Positions 45,578 to 54,243 of a stretch of 64,000 bases of DNA are shown here, piece after piece. How positions within the stretch are numbered: position 1 is the first letter of the stretch; each line of letters opens with the position of its first letter. The position numbers and the translations under genes are program-made. The DNA is from Nitrospirales bacterium (GTDB lineage Bacteria; Nitrospirota; Nitrospiria; Nitrospirales; UBA8639), in NCBI GenBank assembly GCA_031315865.1, contig JALDRJ010000002.1, forward strand, positions 248,001 to 312,000, written 5' to 3'. The notes beneath the pieces were generated by a model. The model was not told the origin of the DNA, searched no databases, and saw only the letters and a list, made by a program, of their open reading frames with translations.

Positions 45578-46276
45578 CTAAAAGGATTTCGTGTACACGA
45601 AATTTTCACGGATGGACACATCATCTTTGACTTGGGCTGAAGATTTCTGCTGCGGCGAAGGCGTGAGTCTTTCGCTCGGCCTTTTCGACCAGTCTCCTTT
45701 TCTTTCAGAGCTCGATTCTTTTTTTGATTCTTGAGTATCCAATTTCACCTCACCCGTCCCCGTCATTTCCTGACTATTATTTTCCTGATTGGGGCTACGC
45801 GCCCACTGATTGGGCTGACACACAATACTCAGGTTTGGGGCGGGGGCAGAATCATCGATACGCCACAATTCGAGTTCTATGCCATAAAAGCCGATGTCAG
45901 TCCGAGAAATATGATTGAGCCAGTCTAAGACCTTCCGATGCTCTGGCGAAATCTTTGAGGCAATCCAGATAATGATGATTGCTTCAATATCAGATGCCGA
46001 CGAAACCAATTTACCAACATCATCGTCATGAATAGACCCCAATTGTCCTTGAATGAGAACATTATCGTGAGTTTTGGCGGTTTTTGCGACGACTCCACCA
46101 CCCTTAAGATTAGCAACAAGAGGCTCCTGCCTGGCTAACACAAGCTCGACTCCAACAGACTCACCTATCATTTCCAAGATTTCTTCTTGACTGAGCCAGG
46201 AAGAAAACTTCCCGAACTCTTCTCCCCAATACTCCTGAAGGCTAAATCGTTTTAATTTGCCGAGTGACTTTGCCAT
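45578..46276 (-). CDS. DUF4268-family N-terminal fragment with altered tail
   Basis: The first ~160 residues match the N-terminal half of DUF4268-type proteins: LGKLKRFSLQEYW, WLSQEEILEMIGESVGVEL, VLIQGQLGSIHDDDVGKLVSSASDIEAIIIIW and LDWLNHISRTDIGFYGIELELWRI. The C-terminal DUF4268 domain is missing. After QPNQW the chain continues as a polar Ser/Lys/Gln/Glu-rich tail of ~75 residues. Either the gene has lost its second domain or the family has a short variant. The ATG at 46276 is preferred (AGAGGT upstream). The function is unknown; full-length relatives have nuclease-like folds and are found with defence genes. Confidence 0.6.
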   Translation of the reverse strand: MAKSLGKLKRFSLQEYWGEEFGKFSSWLSQEEILEMIGESVGVELVLARQEPLVANLKGGGVVAKTAKTHDNVLIQGQLGSIHDDDVGKLVSSASDIEAIIIIWIASKISPEHRKVLDWLNHISRTDIGFYGIELELWRIDDSAPAPNLSIVCQPNQWARSPNQENNSQEMTGTGEVKLDTQESKKESSSERKGDWSKRPSERLTPSPQQKSSAQVKDDVSIRENFVYTKSF

Positions 46277-46959
46277 GGCGACCTCTGCTGAACACAAAAA
46301 TTTTCGACGAATGAATGAATAGACTGACCCTTAATGGCTTGAACATAACCCTCTCTAACTTATCGACACTTTTGCGATAAAATTGAGTAACGTTTGTATC
46401 TAACTTTAGCTGATCGACAAAGCCTATAATGAATTTATAGAAAGAAGTCGTCATCAGGACATTTGCCCTCACAGGCATGTGCGTTATGTCAATCAAGGAT
46501 AGAGTTCGTCAGCCAAGATCACCAGAAACTCAGTGCCAGGGAAGGAGCCATTAACCGATCATTCATTCCCTCCTGGGACATCTCAAGCCTCAGGCATTCT
46601 CATTATTCAATACTCCTATAGACGATGAAACGACCGGCTATTCATCGTCGAAATTTTTTCTTGTTCATTCTCTTCGAATTTCGGACGATTTTATGGCAAT
46701 ACATGCCATTGATTGAGGTCATAGATGTTTATCTTTTTCAACCTGTCGGAACTTCTAACGACTTTTCATGAGAATCAGGAGAAACTTCAGTCTTTCGCCT
46801 TTCGTATGACCCATCACACAAAGCTGTTTTTGCTCTTAGACGTTCGTCATGTTGATTTGGTGAACCTCATGATCTCTGGCAATCATCTTGCTCTAGAACC
46901 AGGTATCATGCACGATCGTATAAGTCACATAAGATTCACCTATTGACCGGAGATTATTT
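46277..46959. other. AT-rich intergenic region with a doubtful 73-codon frame
   Basis: This is the longest stretch without a firm gene. A plus-strand frame 46725-46946 (73 codons, ATG with GAGGT nearby) encodes a hydrophobic/histidine-containing peptide (FNLSELLTTFHENQEKLQSF) and lies 13 bases before the next gene. I see no homology and would not call it strongly. Nothing else was recognised. Confidence 0.3.
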
Positions 46960-47355
46960 ATGAATAACCCCATGCCAACAAACACAACCGTTCTCACTGA
47001 GTCTTCGAAATTTCTCGTCAGTAAAGACGCGAACAGAGGTGGGAAACTACATACCAAGTATCTTGACAAAGAATACATTGTCCGTGCGCGGGAAGCGGAA
47101 GTTAAACAGCATCTTCATTCAATAGGCCAACTCCAAAAGAAAATGGAAAAATTAGCGAGCGAATTGGCGTGGGAATTAAAGCAACATCATTCAAAAATTC
47201 ATGAGCTCTATCAGCTTGAAGCGCCATTCAGGAAAAACCAGAAAGACACAGAATCAAAGAACCACACCGAACGAAAAAACCCTGCACGTGGTAAAGCTAA
47301 ACGGCCGTTACACTTCCCCCTAGTCGAAAAAGCCGTATGTGAATCCGTGGCTTAA
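46960..47355 (+). CDS. Hypothetical protein with coiled coil
   Basis: I do not recognise this 131-residue soluble protein. It is basic, with a central coiled-coil helix (~48-90; REAEVKQHLHSIGQLQKKMEKLASELAWEL) and a polar Lys/Asn/Arg-rich tail. There is no signal peptide or metal site. CGGAGAT lies at suitable distance before the ATG. It overlaps the convergent gene at 47352 by four bases. Confidence 0.5.
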   Translation: MNNPMPTNTTVLTESSKFLVSKDANRGGKLHTKYLDKEYIVRAREAEVKQHLHSIGQLQKKMEKLASELAWELKQHHSKIHELYQLEAPFRKNQKDTESKNHTERKNPARGKAKRPLHFPLVEKAVCESVA

Positions 47356-48185
47356 ACGCGACGCTCTCCTTTCAAGGCACGGCCGACGGCCGTGCCAAGC
47401 TCTTCCGAAGCTGACTGAAACACGACATTTAACGATGTAAGAACAGCGGCAGTAAATCGTTTTCCGTCCGCCGATTCAAGAAATTCAAGATACTTTTCAA
47501 CTTCAGCATCTTCCAGACGATGATATAAATACAGAAAGCTGGCGAGGTGTTCTCGCTGTAATTCTTCCTTTTCATTTTCTCTCCGAATCTGCAATTCATG
47601 GCGAATATGATCGGGATCAATGCGTTCTTCGCGTGGGAGAGCGGCATTCATCGCCTCTGTTAAGGCTAAGGCCGTGGTCATTTCTAATTGTTCATCAATA
47701 CGGAAAAGGTAAAGCGCATTGCTGAGCTGCTGTACTTGCAAAAGCCGATGTTGAGTTGGTGGATGTTCATCAAGATTCTGCGCATACAAACTTCTCTCTT
47801 TCCATACATGCGCCGAATAGGTCATTCGTTCAAGATCGGTGATCTTCTTGCCCATGGGTGACTGAAACCAGTGTAGAGCCTTTCCAACAGCCTGGCTGTC
47901 CAGATCATTGGACATGGCATGCACGAGATGCTGCTCCATCTTGTCCATATCAAAAGCTTGAAACAATGCATCGCGTACTGGGGTGTATTGTTTAGAATAG
48001 GATTCATCATCATATCCCATACGTTCAAAAACTTGCCGTGGAAATTGCTTGAGCCTCTCGAGAACACCGCACTGTTCGAGTAAAACCCGAACTTGCCTCC
48101 TGTGTTCTAACGATTCTGCTCCAGACATGTTGATACAAACCAGACTCATAAGACCTACCAGCAGCGCTGCTTGCACTCGTATCAC
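47352..48185 (-). CDS. Exported helical protein, DUF2059-like
   Basis: This 277-residue protein has a signal peptide (MIRVQAALLVGLMSLVCINMSGA). Two copies of a helical unit are seen: QYTPVRDALFQAF...WFQSPMGKKITDLE and YLEFLESADGKRFTAAVLTSLNVVF. The pattern W/F-F-x-S-P-x-G-K-K is typical of DUF2059 proteins, periplasmic helical bundles of unknown role. It is inside a low-density region and is monocistronic as far as can be seen. The start at 48185 is the only ATG near a hydrophobic signal. Confidence 0.65.
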   Translation of the reverse strand: MIRVQAALLVGLMSLVCINMSGAESLEHRRQVRVLLEQCGVLERLKQFPRQVFERMGYDDESYSKQYTPVRDALFQAFDMDKMEQHLVHAMSNDLDSQAVGKALHWFQSPMGKKITDLERMTYSAHVWKERSLYAQNLDEHPPTQHRLLQVQQLSNALYLFRIDEQLEMTTALALTEAMNAALPREERIDPDHIRHELQIRRENEKEELQREHLASFLYLYHRLEDAEVEKYLEFLESADGKRFTAAVLTSLNVVFQSASEELGTAVGRALKGERRV

Positions 48186-48404
48186 GTGACGCTCCTTTTC
48201 TCGACTGATCTAATGCTAATCAGCTCGTGTCTCCACAGCTCTTCCCACACCGATGAATGAAAGTCCTTAGTAGTTAGGATTCTCTTCGGAAAAAAATAGA
48301 CATAACTGAAGAAAGCAACAATGACCGGCAACAACATGGGGGAAGAGCACAAGAGTCAGAAACGGGGGGCACGAAGTAAGATAAAACTCAGCAAGAGATA
48401 TTTA

Positions 48405-48432
48405 TTGACCTTTCAGTCTAATGTTTTACAAT
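48405..48432 (+). promoter_or_regulatory. Sigma-70-like promoter for the small lipoprotein
   Basis: TTGACC (48405-48410) and TACAAT (48427-48432) are separated by 16 bases, close to consensus. Transcription from ~48439 would give a ~160-base untranslated leader before the gene at 48603. The rest of 48186-48602 shows nothing else I recognise. Confidence 0.5.
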
Positions 48433-48602
48433 ACAAGACAATAATCCTTGCACGACGGATGCACCATCTTGATTGCAGAAAGGAGTCATGCATCACTTTC
48501 CCGCCTATCCGTACCACTCGAAGCACACACAACAATCTAGCAAGACGCCAACACAGGGATGGACAGATTCGCCCTCTACCACACACAACAGGAGGTTTAA
48601 GC

Positions 48603-48935
48603 ATGAAAAAGCCATGGCATAGCGTAGTAACTCTGATCGGAATTTTTGTCTTCGGGCTCGTAGTGGGTTGTGGACAAAGTTCCGAAGGGCCTGGCGAAAA
48701 GGCGGGGAAAGCCGTCGACAAAGCCGTATCCAGCGCAGGTGAAACGGTGTCGAAGGCGATCGAACATACAGAGGAAGCCATACACGATGCATCTGACGCT
48801 GCAGAGGAAGCTGTCTCCGGTGCGATCGACAGCACTCAGGAAGCATTAGAAGATGCTGGCGAGAGTATGAAGGAAGGGGCTGAATCGATGACGGAAGGGG
48901 CCAAAGAAATGGCTAATGATGTGACAGGACATTGA
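48603..48935 (+). CDS. Lipoprotein with repeated amphipathic helix
   Basis: This 110-residue exported lipoprotein has a signal VTLIGIFVFGLVVGCG with a VVGC lipobox (Cys ~21). The mature part is one long amphipathic helix of irregular 11-residue-like repeats rich in Ala, Glu, Lys, Ser and Thr (for example KAVDKAVSSAGETVSKAIEH). Such helices resemble late-embryogenesis (LEA)/apolipophorin-like or Lpp-type envelope proteins. AGGAGG stands at good spacing before the ATG at 48603; an upstream frame from 48321 is not needed. A putative promoter lies at 48405. A stress-related envelope role is possible but unproven. Confidence 0.75.
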   Translation: MKKPWHSVVTLIGIFVFGLVVGCGQSSEGPGEKAGKAVDKAVSSAGETVSKAIEHTEEAIHDASDAAEEAVSGAIDSTQEALEDAGESMKEGAESMTEGAKEMANDVTGH

Positions 48936-48998
48936 ATGTTCTCTGATCGCTCTTGAAACATACTTGATTTCAGCCCCCCCAAATTACGCTGAATACTT

Positions 48999-49032
48999 GA
49001 AGAGGTTACGGCTCACGAGAAGTAACCTCTTC
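48999..49032. terminator. Bidirectional terminator-like hairpin
   Basis: GAAGAGGTTAC (48999-49009) pairs perfectly with GTAACCTCTTC (49022-49032) around a 12-base loop. It lies between the convergent lipoprotein and ppk2 genes, a typical spot for a shared stop. T tracts are short on both sides. Confidence 0.7.
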
Positions 49033-49049
49033 GTTCAGCCATCTTTTCA

Positions 49050-49925
49050 TCAGTTTTCTTGTCCAAGTAGCTGACGCATGGTTTCTAATTCCGCTCGTTC
49101 GGACTTGCTCAAACTAGGGTACTGTAGTCCCAACCCCTCCAAAGTCTTCACGACAATCTCGGCAACCGTAATCCGCATGGACGGTTTATGGTCGGCAGGG
49201 ATTGCATACCATGGGGCCCATGGTCGTGACGTCGCATTGAGCGCTTCTTCATACGCCTGCATATAGTCTTTCCAAAACTCACGTTCTTTAATGTCCGACG
49301 ATGAAAACTTCCAGTTTTTCTCCGGAACTTGTATCCGAGAGAGAAACCGTCGCTTTTGTTCTTCCCGTGACACATTGAGCCAAAATTTGACGATGACGGT
49401 CCCATTGCGGGCCAAATGCTGTTCATAGTCGCGGATCGACTCAAATCGTTCGTCCCATATCGTCCTTAAATCATAGCCATCCGGCAAACGTTGATTTTTC
49501 AAATATTTCGGGTGAACACGAACGATCAACACTTCCTCATAATAACTACGGTTAAAGATTCCTATTCGTCCCCGTTCGGGCAAACACTTCGTGGTTCTCC
49601 ATAAGAAATCGTGATCAAGCTCGAGATTAGAGGGTTGCCTAAATGAAAAGACCTGACAGCCGGCCGGATTGATCCCACTCGTGACGGCACGAATCGTCGA
49701 ATCTTTTCCCGCTGCATCCATCGCTTGAAACACGAGTAAAACGGCATGATGGTCGTGAGCATACAGCGTTCGCTGGCGGTCACTCATTTTCCTGATCAGC
49801 TTGGCTAATTTCTTCTCATACAGCTTTTTGGACAGAACTTTCCCTTTTGGTACGGTCCGAGCCTTTTTGAGTGAAAACTGTGAATTAAACGGCACGAGGT
49901 AAGGACTCTTCACAGGTGTAAACAT
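49050..49925 (-). CDS. ppk2: Polyphosphate kinase 2 family protein
   Basis: This enzyme transfers phosphate between polyphosphate and nucleotides. The 291-residue protein has the Walker A-type FQAMDAAGKDSTIRAVTSGINPAG and the Walker B region GRIGIFNRSYYEEVLIVRVHP. The later lid motif is KFWLNVSREEQKRRFLSR, followed by WKFSSSDIKEREFWKDYMQAYEEAL, all class PPK2 hallmarks. The ATG at 49925 follows GGGAG and begins at MFTPVKSP; an earlier in-frame ATG at 50063 would add 46 residues without support. Whether AMP or ADP is the acceptor is not read from sequence. It sits 202 bases downstream of the pentaheme cytochrome at 50128. Confidence 0.9.
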   Translation of the reverse strand: MFTPVKSPYLVPFNSQFSLKKARTVPKGKVLSKKLYEKKLAKLIRKMSDRQRTLYAHDHHAVLLVFQAMDAAGKDSTIRAVTSGINPAGCQVFSFRQPSNLELDHDFLWRTTKCLPERGRIGIFNRSYYEEVLIVRVHPKYLKNQRLPDGYDLRTIWDERFESIRDYEQHLARNGTVIVKFWLNVSREEQKRRFLSRIQVPEKNWKFSSSDIKEREFWKDYMQAYEEALNATSRPWAPWYAIPADHKPSMRITVAEIVVKTLEGLGLQYPSLSKSERAELETMRQLLGQEN

Positions 49926-50127
49926 ATAGACTCCCTGATTTGAGCTGTCAGACAGGCGAAGGAATACATGCTGCTTGATGAACTTCAGCGCAAAATGGCT
50001 AAAACGAACAGTTCTAATGAAGAGGGGGAATTCGAGTGATAGAACAGGCCCACGAACTGGCAAGCAATAACATGGTCACCAGGACGAAACCCTGGCGCAT
50101 GATCTCTTGGCTATTTCTATCGGCTGA

Positions 50128-51366
50128 TCATTGCTTTTTGAGGGGAATGTTAATTTTTTTCTTCACAACTTCAACAGGGACAAAGGCTCGATCCTGTTTC
50201 CCGAGGTTCGACTCGGCTTCAACCGCTTTAACAAATTCCTCTGGTCCATGAATCGGCGCATAGGTCAAGGTGATAATCACATCCATCGAAGGAGCATTGA
50301 GCGGCGTGGGGAAGGTAAATATTTCGCTCCGCCTTTCTTCAGGCTTCAGCAGGGTATCATGCAGCACTGTGGCCGCTTCAAAATCCAACACGGTCTTCTT
50401 CCCGTTCTTGTCTCCATATACCCGTTCGTAAAACCGTTGTTCTCCATACACTTTTTTTAGGTTTTTCCCAAGAACCGTTAAATCTACCACAACCCGATAC
50501 CAGCCTGGATGGGGCATGGGAAGGTTATGCGGAACCAAACTCTGGATCGTCGCCTCAACTTTTGAGGTTTTTCCTTGAACTTCAGTCTTAAAGTCTATCT
50601 CAACCGCCTTAGCTCGAACTTTTCCAAATCGTCCAGGGAAACTGTGATTGGCAATTTTTCGGTTTTTTTCACCATTTGCGGATTCGCCAAACGCTCCAGG
50701 CATATGACAGGACTGACACGTTTTGCCTTCTTTTTCAGCCTTCGTCTCCTTCCAGTTTCCCATCCAGTCAGGCAACTTGGGAGAGCCAGGCTCGCGAGGC
50801 AAAGAATCATGACACGTGATACAAAACTGAGAACTTTGGAATAAGGCTGATGGTTCCGATTGATGGGCCAAGTTGTCTACTGGCTTTTTATATCCGCCAA
50901 AGACAGTTTTTTCTAATTGATAGGTTGGATGTGGCGGATGCGTGTTGGGATCGACTTCTTTGATGAGGTGACATTGCGAACATCCCACTCCATCAATCTG
51001 CGGGTCTTTCGATTTGACTTCATCGATAAACATCTTGGCCTCGTGCCCATATTCAAGAATATGAGGGGCATGACACCGGAAACACATCGATTGCTGACCC
51101 TCGGGTGCAGTCGATAAATAGCGATCAAGGGTCACTCGAAAAGCCGACGTCACGATCGAACGAGACTGAGCTGAGGCCTCCCATTCTTCAAACACCCTGA
51201 TATGACAGCGTTTACATTTTTGCGAATGCGGAAACGCCTTTTGCAAGGGTTTTGAGGTCTTTTCTGTTTTTTCCGCGAATACGAAAGATGCAGGGCCACC
51301 AATTCCAAACGCCATGGCCCCCATCAAGCACAGCGTCAACCCCACGGTTATGATCATCCTCGTCAT
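50128..51366 (-). CDS. Pentaheme cytochrome c, first copy
   Basis: This exported 412-residue cytochrome has a signal peptide (ITVGLTLCLMGAMAFGIGGPASFVFA). Five CxxCH heme-c motifs occur in the first ~230 residues: CKRCH, CFRCH, CSQCH, CITCH and CQSCH. The C-terminal ~180 residues lack hemes and are beta-rich (VVVDLTVLGKNLKKVYGEQRFYERVYG). It is of the multiheme cytochrome c554-like type and similar in layout to the next gene, so the two are paralogues. The ATG at 51366 follows GGGGAT. It is the last gene of the probable nine-gene operon. Partners are inferred only. Confidence 0.9.
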   Translation of the reverse strand: MTRMIITVGLTLCLMGAMAFGIGGPASFVFAEKTEKTSKPLQKAFPHSQKCKRCHIRVFEEWEASAQSRSIVTSAFRVTLDRYLSTAPEGQQSMCFRCHAPHILEYGHEAKMFIDEVKSKDPQIDGVGCSQCHLIKEVDPNTHPPHPTYQLEKTVFGGYKKPVDNLAHQSEPSALFQSSQFCITCHDSLPREPGSPKLPDWMGNWKETKAEKEGKTCQSCHMPGAFGESANGEKNRKIANHSFPGRFGKVRAKAVEIDFKTEVQGKTSKVEATIQSLVPHNLPMPHPGWYRVVVDLTVLGKNLKKVYGEQRFYERVYGDKNGKKTVLDFEAATVLHDTLLKPEERRSEIFTFPTPLNAPSMDVIITLTYAPIHGPEEFVKAVEAESNLGKQDRAFVPVEVVKKKINIPLKKQ

Positions 51367-51420
51367 GGTATCCCCTAGATTATGAATCACCAGAATGAAT
51401 AAGAATCGTCGTGTCGAGAT

Positions 51421-52770
51421 TTATAACGTGATCGTACGAAACGTGAGCAATCGGGTCGAGGAATAGTCTGTAATAACTTTTTCGGCAGCGTCACGCTCTT
51501 TTTCCGATGCAAGTGTCTCTAAATAGCGATTCAAAAGGTCCGGCGAGGGCTCTGGTATCAGGGCGTAACTAAGACTGGCTTCAACCAACAAGGGAGCCGA
51601 GCCATCGGGGATGGACAGGGTAAAAGGAATACGGCGCGTCATACCACCGTTGACGAGCGGTTGTGGAATCGGACCACGAAGGATTTCCTCGAAGGAACGA
51701 CCAAACTGCTCCTCTTGTTCACTCAGGACATTGCCTTGCTCATCCTTCACGGTCACCTTCACGAAGAACTGTTTCAGCACAGGATCGCCACCTGGAAACA
51801 TATGCGGCAAGCTGCCATTTCTGACCAGCACAGTTCCTTGGACTGAATTTTTCGTCTTGTCTGCTTCGATATCGACTCGAGGAAACCATTCGGCTTGTAG
51901 GTTCCGGTTGCTGAGCATGATACCAGGGATCACAATCCCTTGGAACCAGTGCCGACCGATCGGTCGAGTTAAAGAGCCACGCTTTGACGTGGAGCTTCCC
52001 GTTGAACGTTCCATATGACAATCCTGACAGATAATGCCTTTGAGAATTTCACCTGGAAGATCGGCTCTCATTACATCTTTGACTTTGCTAAAATGGCAGG
52101 CTGCACAATATTTTGCTTCACGATAGATGTTGGACTCTTGGGAAGGGTGAACAAGGTTGTCGTCAGGCTTGGAATACGGACCGTAAAATGTCTCTCCTGG
52201 TTTGATTTGAAATGTTGGAAAGCCTTTAGGATTTTCTTGTGTATCATGGATCAAATGACAAGATGAGCAACTCACCCCTTCAACTTGGACATGCTTTCCT
52301 CCAGCCATCACCTGATTGAGGATACGATCAGTATGCTGAGGAAAGACAGTAACAGCCGGGACATGGCAGGCCAAACAGGCGGTACGTTCTTCTTCAGTAG
52401 GATCTGTCTGAAGCCACAACCCCATGATTGTTTTGAAAACAGGCGAGGAAAGAGCCGTCCCGTGTAACAATGCCCCGTCAGCGCGGCCAAAGGTTTTCAG
52501 GTCTGGAGTCTGCTCCCGCATTCCTTTCCACTCTTCATAGTGACGATCATGACATTGCTTACATTGTTCAGAAGGCAAAAATACTTTCTGAATTTCTTCG
52601 ATCCATGATGATTCCTGTTGAGTATTTCCAGAAGAATCTTGAGCTTCGGCGATTTGCTCCTCACCTTGATGCCAGAAAAGAAACACTGCCACCACTAGCC
52701 CACAGACACCTGTGAGTCGAATCATTCGGAACCAAGTATGGCGAGACCATGTATGGATACGGAAAATCAT
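51421..52770 (-). CDS. Pentaheme cytochrome c, second copy
   Basis: This 449-residue cytochrome has an N-terminal signal/anchor (LTGVCGLVVAVFLFWHQG). Five CxxCH motifs are readable in order: CKQCH, CLACH, CSSCH, CAACH and CQDCH. A heme-free C-terminal domain (~285-420; VQGTVLVRNGSLPHMFPGGDPV) matches the layout of the neighbouring pentaheme protein. Both contain the conserved W-K/E region and G-V-x-C-x-x-C-H core (EGVSCSSCHLIHD vs DGVGCSQCHLIKE), so they arose by duplication. It lies 9 bases downstream of the PDZ-like gene. A periplasmic electron-transfer role is inferred. Confidence 0.9.
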   Translation of the reverse strand: MIFRIHTWSRHTWFRMIRLTGVCGLVVAVFLFWHQGEEQIAEAQDSSGNTQQESSWIEEIQKVFLPSEQCKQCHDRHYEEWKGMREQTPDLKTFGRADGALLHGTALSSPVFKTIMGLWLQTDPTEEERTACLACHVPAVTVFPQHTDRILNQVMAGGKHVQVEGVSCSSCHLIHDTQENPKGFPTFQIKPGETFYGPYSKPDDNLVHPSQESNIYREAKYCAACHFSKVKDVMRADLPGEILKGIICQDCHMERSTGSSTSKRGSLTRPIGRHWFQGIVIPGIMLSNRNLQAEWFPRVDIEADKTKNSVQGTVLVRNGSLPHMFPGGDPVLKQFFVKVTVKDEQGNVLSEQEEQFGRSFEEILRGPIPQPLVNGGMTRRIPFTLSIPDGSAPLLVEASLSYALIPEPSPDLLNRYLETLASEKERDAAEKVITDYSSTRLLTFRTITL

Positions 52771-52779
52771 TTCGAGGAA

Positions 52780-53274
52780 CTAATCCTGCTTGATACGCAC
52801 AAAGTGAAAGTTCAACCCACCGGTCACACCTTGATCAGAAGGGTCAGAGGGCTCATAAGTCGCAACGGTAAAGTTTTGTGTCGGTAACGTCGCTTCCAGT
52901 GCATGACCTAAATCAATAAGCGTTTTAATTTCAAACCGGTCCACTTCTTTAATGATCGCCTTGACTTTCATACCAGCCAGGTCAGCTGGAGTTCCCCCGA
53001 TCACGGCGAATATCACCACACCTTCTGCACGCGTTAAACCGAGGAACTCTTTAATTTCTTCATCAACTTCTCCAACGTCAACTCCAAATTCCTCCGCCAG
53101 CTCCAACGCGCGCGCTTCGGTCATTTCTCCAGCTGCTGTTTGCGCGAGTACGGGGTCAGAAAAGTTTAGGCCACCCAACATCAGCCAACTAAGTCCTAAC
53201 GACAAAAACACGACCAAACGGTCATAAAGGCCCTTCTCAAGAACCCGACATCTTTGTACATCTCGAAAAATCAC
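52780..53274 (-). CDS. PDZ-like exported protein inside the cytochrome operon
   Basis: This protein has a signal-type hydrophobic segment (RLVVFLSLGLSWLMLGGL) and a PDZ-like domain sharing long identical stretches with the protein at 20670 (EEFGVDVGEVDEEIKEFLGL, RAEGVVIFAVIGGTPADLAGMK and the ending LNFHFVR). It is wedged between an NxrC-like heme-b protein and a pentaheme cytochrome (9 bases away), so it may bring these partners together. The start is uncertain: the GTG at 53274 is used, eight bases after the upstream stop; a TTG nearer the signal is an alternative. No ribosome site is convincing. Confidence 0.72.
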   Translation of the reverse strand: MIFRDVQRCRVLEKGLYDRLVVFLSLGLSWLMLGGLNFSDPVLAQTAAGEMTEARALELAEEFGVDVGEVDEEIKEFLGLTRAEGVVIFAVIGGTPADLAGMKVKAIIKEVDRFEIKTLIDLGHALEATLPTQNFTVATYEPSDPSDQGVTGGLNFHFVRIKQD

Positions 53275-53281
53275 AATGTCT

Positions 53282-54181
53282 CTACTCAATCGGGGAGGCT
53301 GCTGTAGGCCTGTTAACCGGGTCAATAAGTAGCTGCATCCACGGGGCAACGGCCTTTTGCCCATTGCGTTCTTTGTTTTCACCATTCCAGACAGCAAACG
53401 CTATTGCTTGCAATCGTCCAGCTTGGAGTAAGGCCTCATTCTCTAGGTCATCTCCAGGCATCGTAAGCGGTCGCTTCATCACTACACGCCAGAACCCTCG
53501 CTTCCACTCTGCTTGCCCTTTAATTCTCCCTTGTCGTTTTTTACTCGTTAACGTGCTGAATCCCCCACCGATTAAGTCTTCGACAGATGAAGGGCGACGA
53601 GGAATGACTTCGAATCTTCGAATCCCCTGTCGCTTATTCCCTTTCTTCTTGGTCCGCGCCGCTCGTCGGTCTACGTCACTCTGCCAATCAGCTTTCCAAT
53701 GCCAGATGTTGAGATAATGATCGAGCTGTCCCATACAGAAAAATGCCGGAGCGTTGCCCAGGGGCAACGCGATAGCGGCACCGTCTCGAAAAACCCCAGG
53801 AGTCAGACGTTCATTTCGAGTCGCATCCTGCCACTCCAATAAAAATGAAATATCTTTCCCGTTGTGCATTGAACGAATTGACAAAGCTTTCGCACTCGGT
53901 TCTGGCCAAACAGGCCGAGTAATGACTTGGCCACTGAGAGGGACGGGAAGAGCCGGGATAGTCTCCCATGCAGGATCAGACGGTTCTGAAGGAGGTTCCC
54001 CAGGCACAAAGTGCGAACGCACGACGATCCCGTGTGAACTGACTGTCGACACTTCAAACCAGGTCAACCCAACGATGACCGCGACGAATAATATTCCAGC
54101 TACAACAAGATGACGAGGCACACGCCTCGGTATGGGACGGGAGGGGTGTGGAAGTTCTGGCTCACTCGATAATCGTGCCAT
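53282..54181 (-). CDS. Membrane-anchored NxrC-like heme-b protein
   Basis: This 299-residue protein has an uncleaved-looking N-terminal anchor (HLVVAGILFVAVIVGLTWF) and an EbdH-gamma/NxrC-type domain. It parallels NxrC (60180): AWETIPALPVPLSGQVITRPVWP, PAFFCMGQLDHYLNIWHWKADWQ, VEDLIGGGFSTLT, FWRVVMKRPL and AFAVWNGENKERNGQKAV. Candidate heme-b axial ligands are M150 (CMG) and K236 (VVMKR), both conserved with NxrC. The ATG at 54181 has an AAGGA site at good spacing; 54196 is an alternative. Tethering to the membrane separates it from the soluble NxrC group. It lies 8 bases before the PDZ-like gene. Confidence 0.85.
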   Translation of the reverse strand: MARLSSEPELPHPSRPIPRRVPRHLVVAGILFVAVIVGLTWFEVSTVSSHGIVVRSHFVPGEPPSEPSDPAWETIPALPVPLSGQVITRPVWPEPSAKALSIRSMHNGKDISFLLEWQDATRNERLTPGVFRDGAAIALPLGNAPAFFCMGQLDHYLNIWHWKADWQSDVDRRAARTKKKGNKRQGIRRFEVIPRRPSSVEDLIGGGFSTLTSKKRQGRIKGQAEWKRGFWRVVMKRPLTMPGDDLENEALLQAGRLQAIAFAVWNGENKERNGQKAVAPWMQLLIDPVNRPTAASPIE

Positions 54182-54243
54182 TCCAATCCTTGTCATGCAT
54201 CAATTCATAAGCCATGCCGCGGAAAGCGGTGAATGTGATGCCA

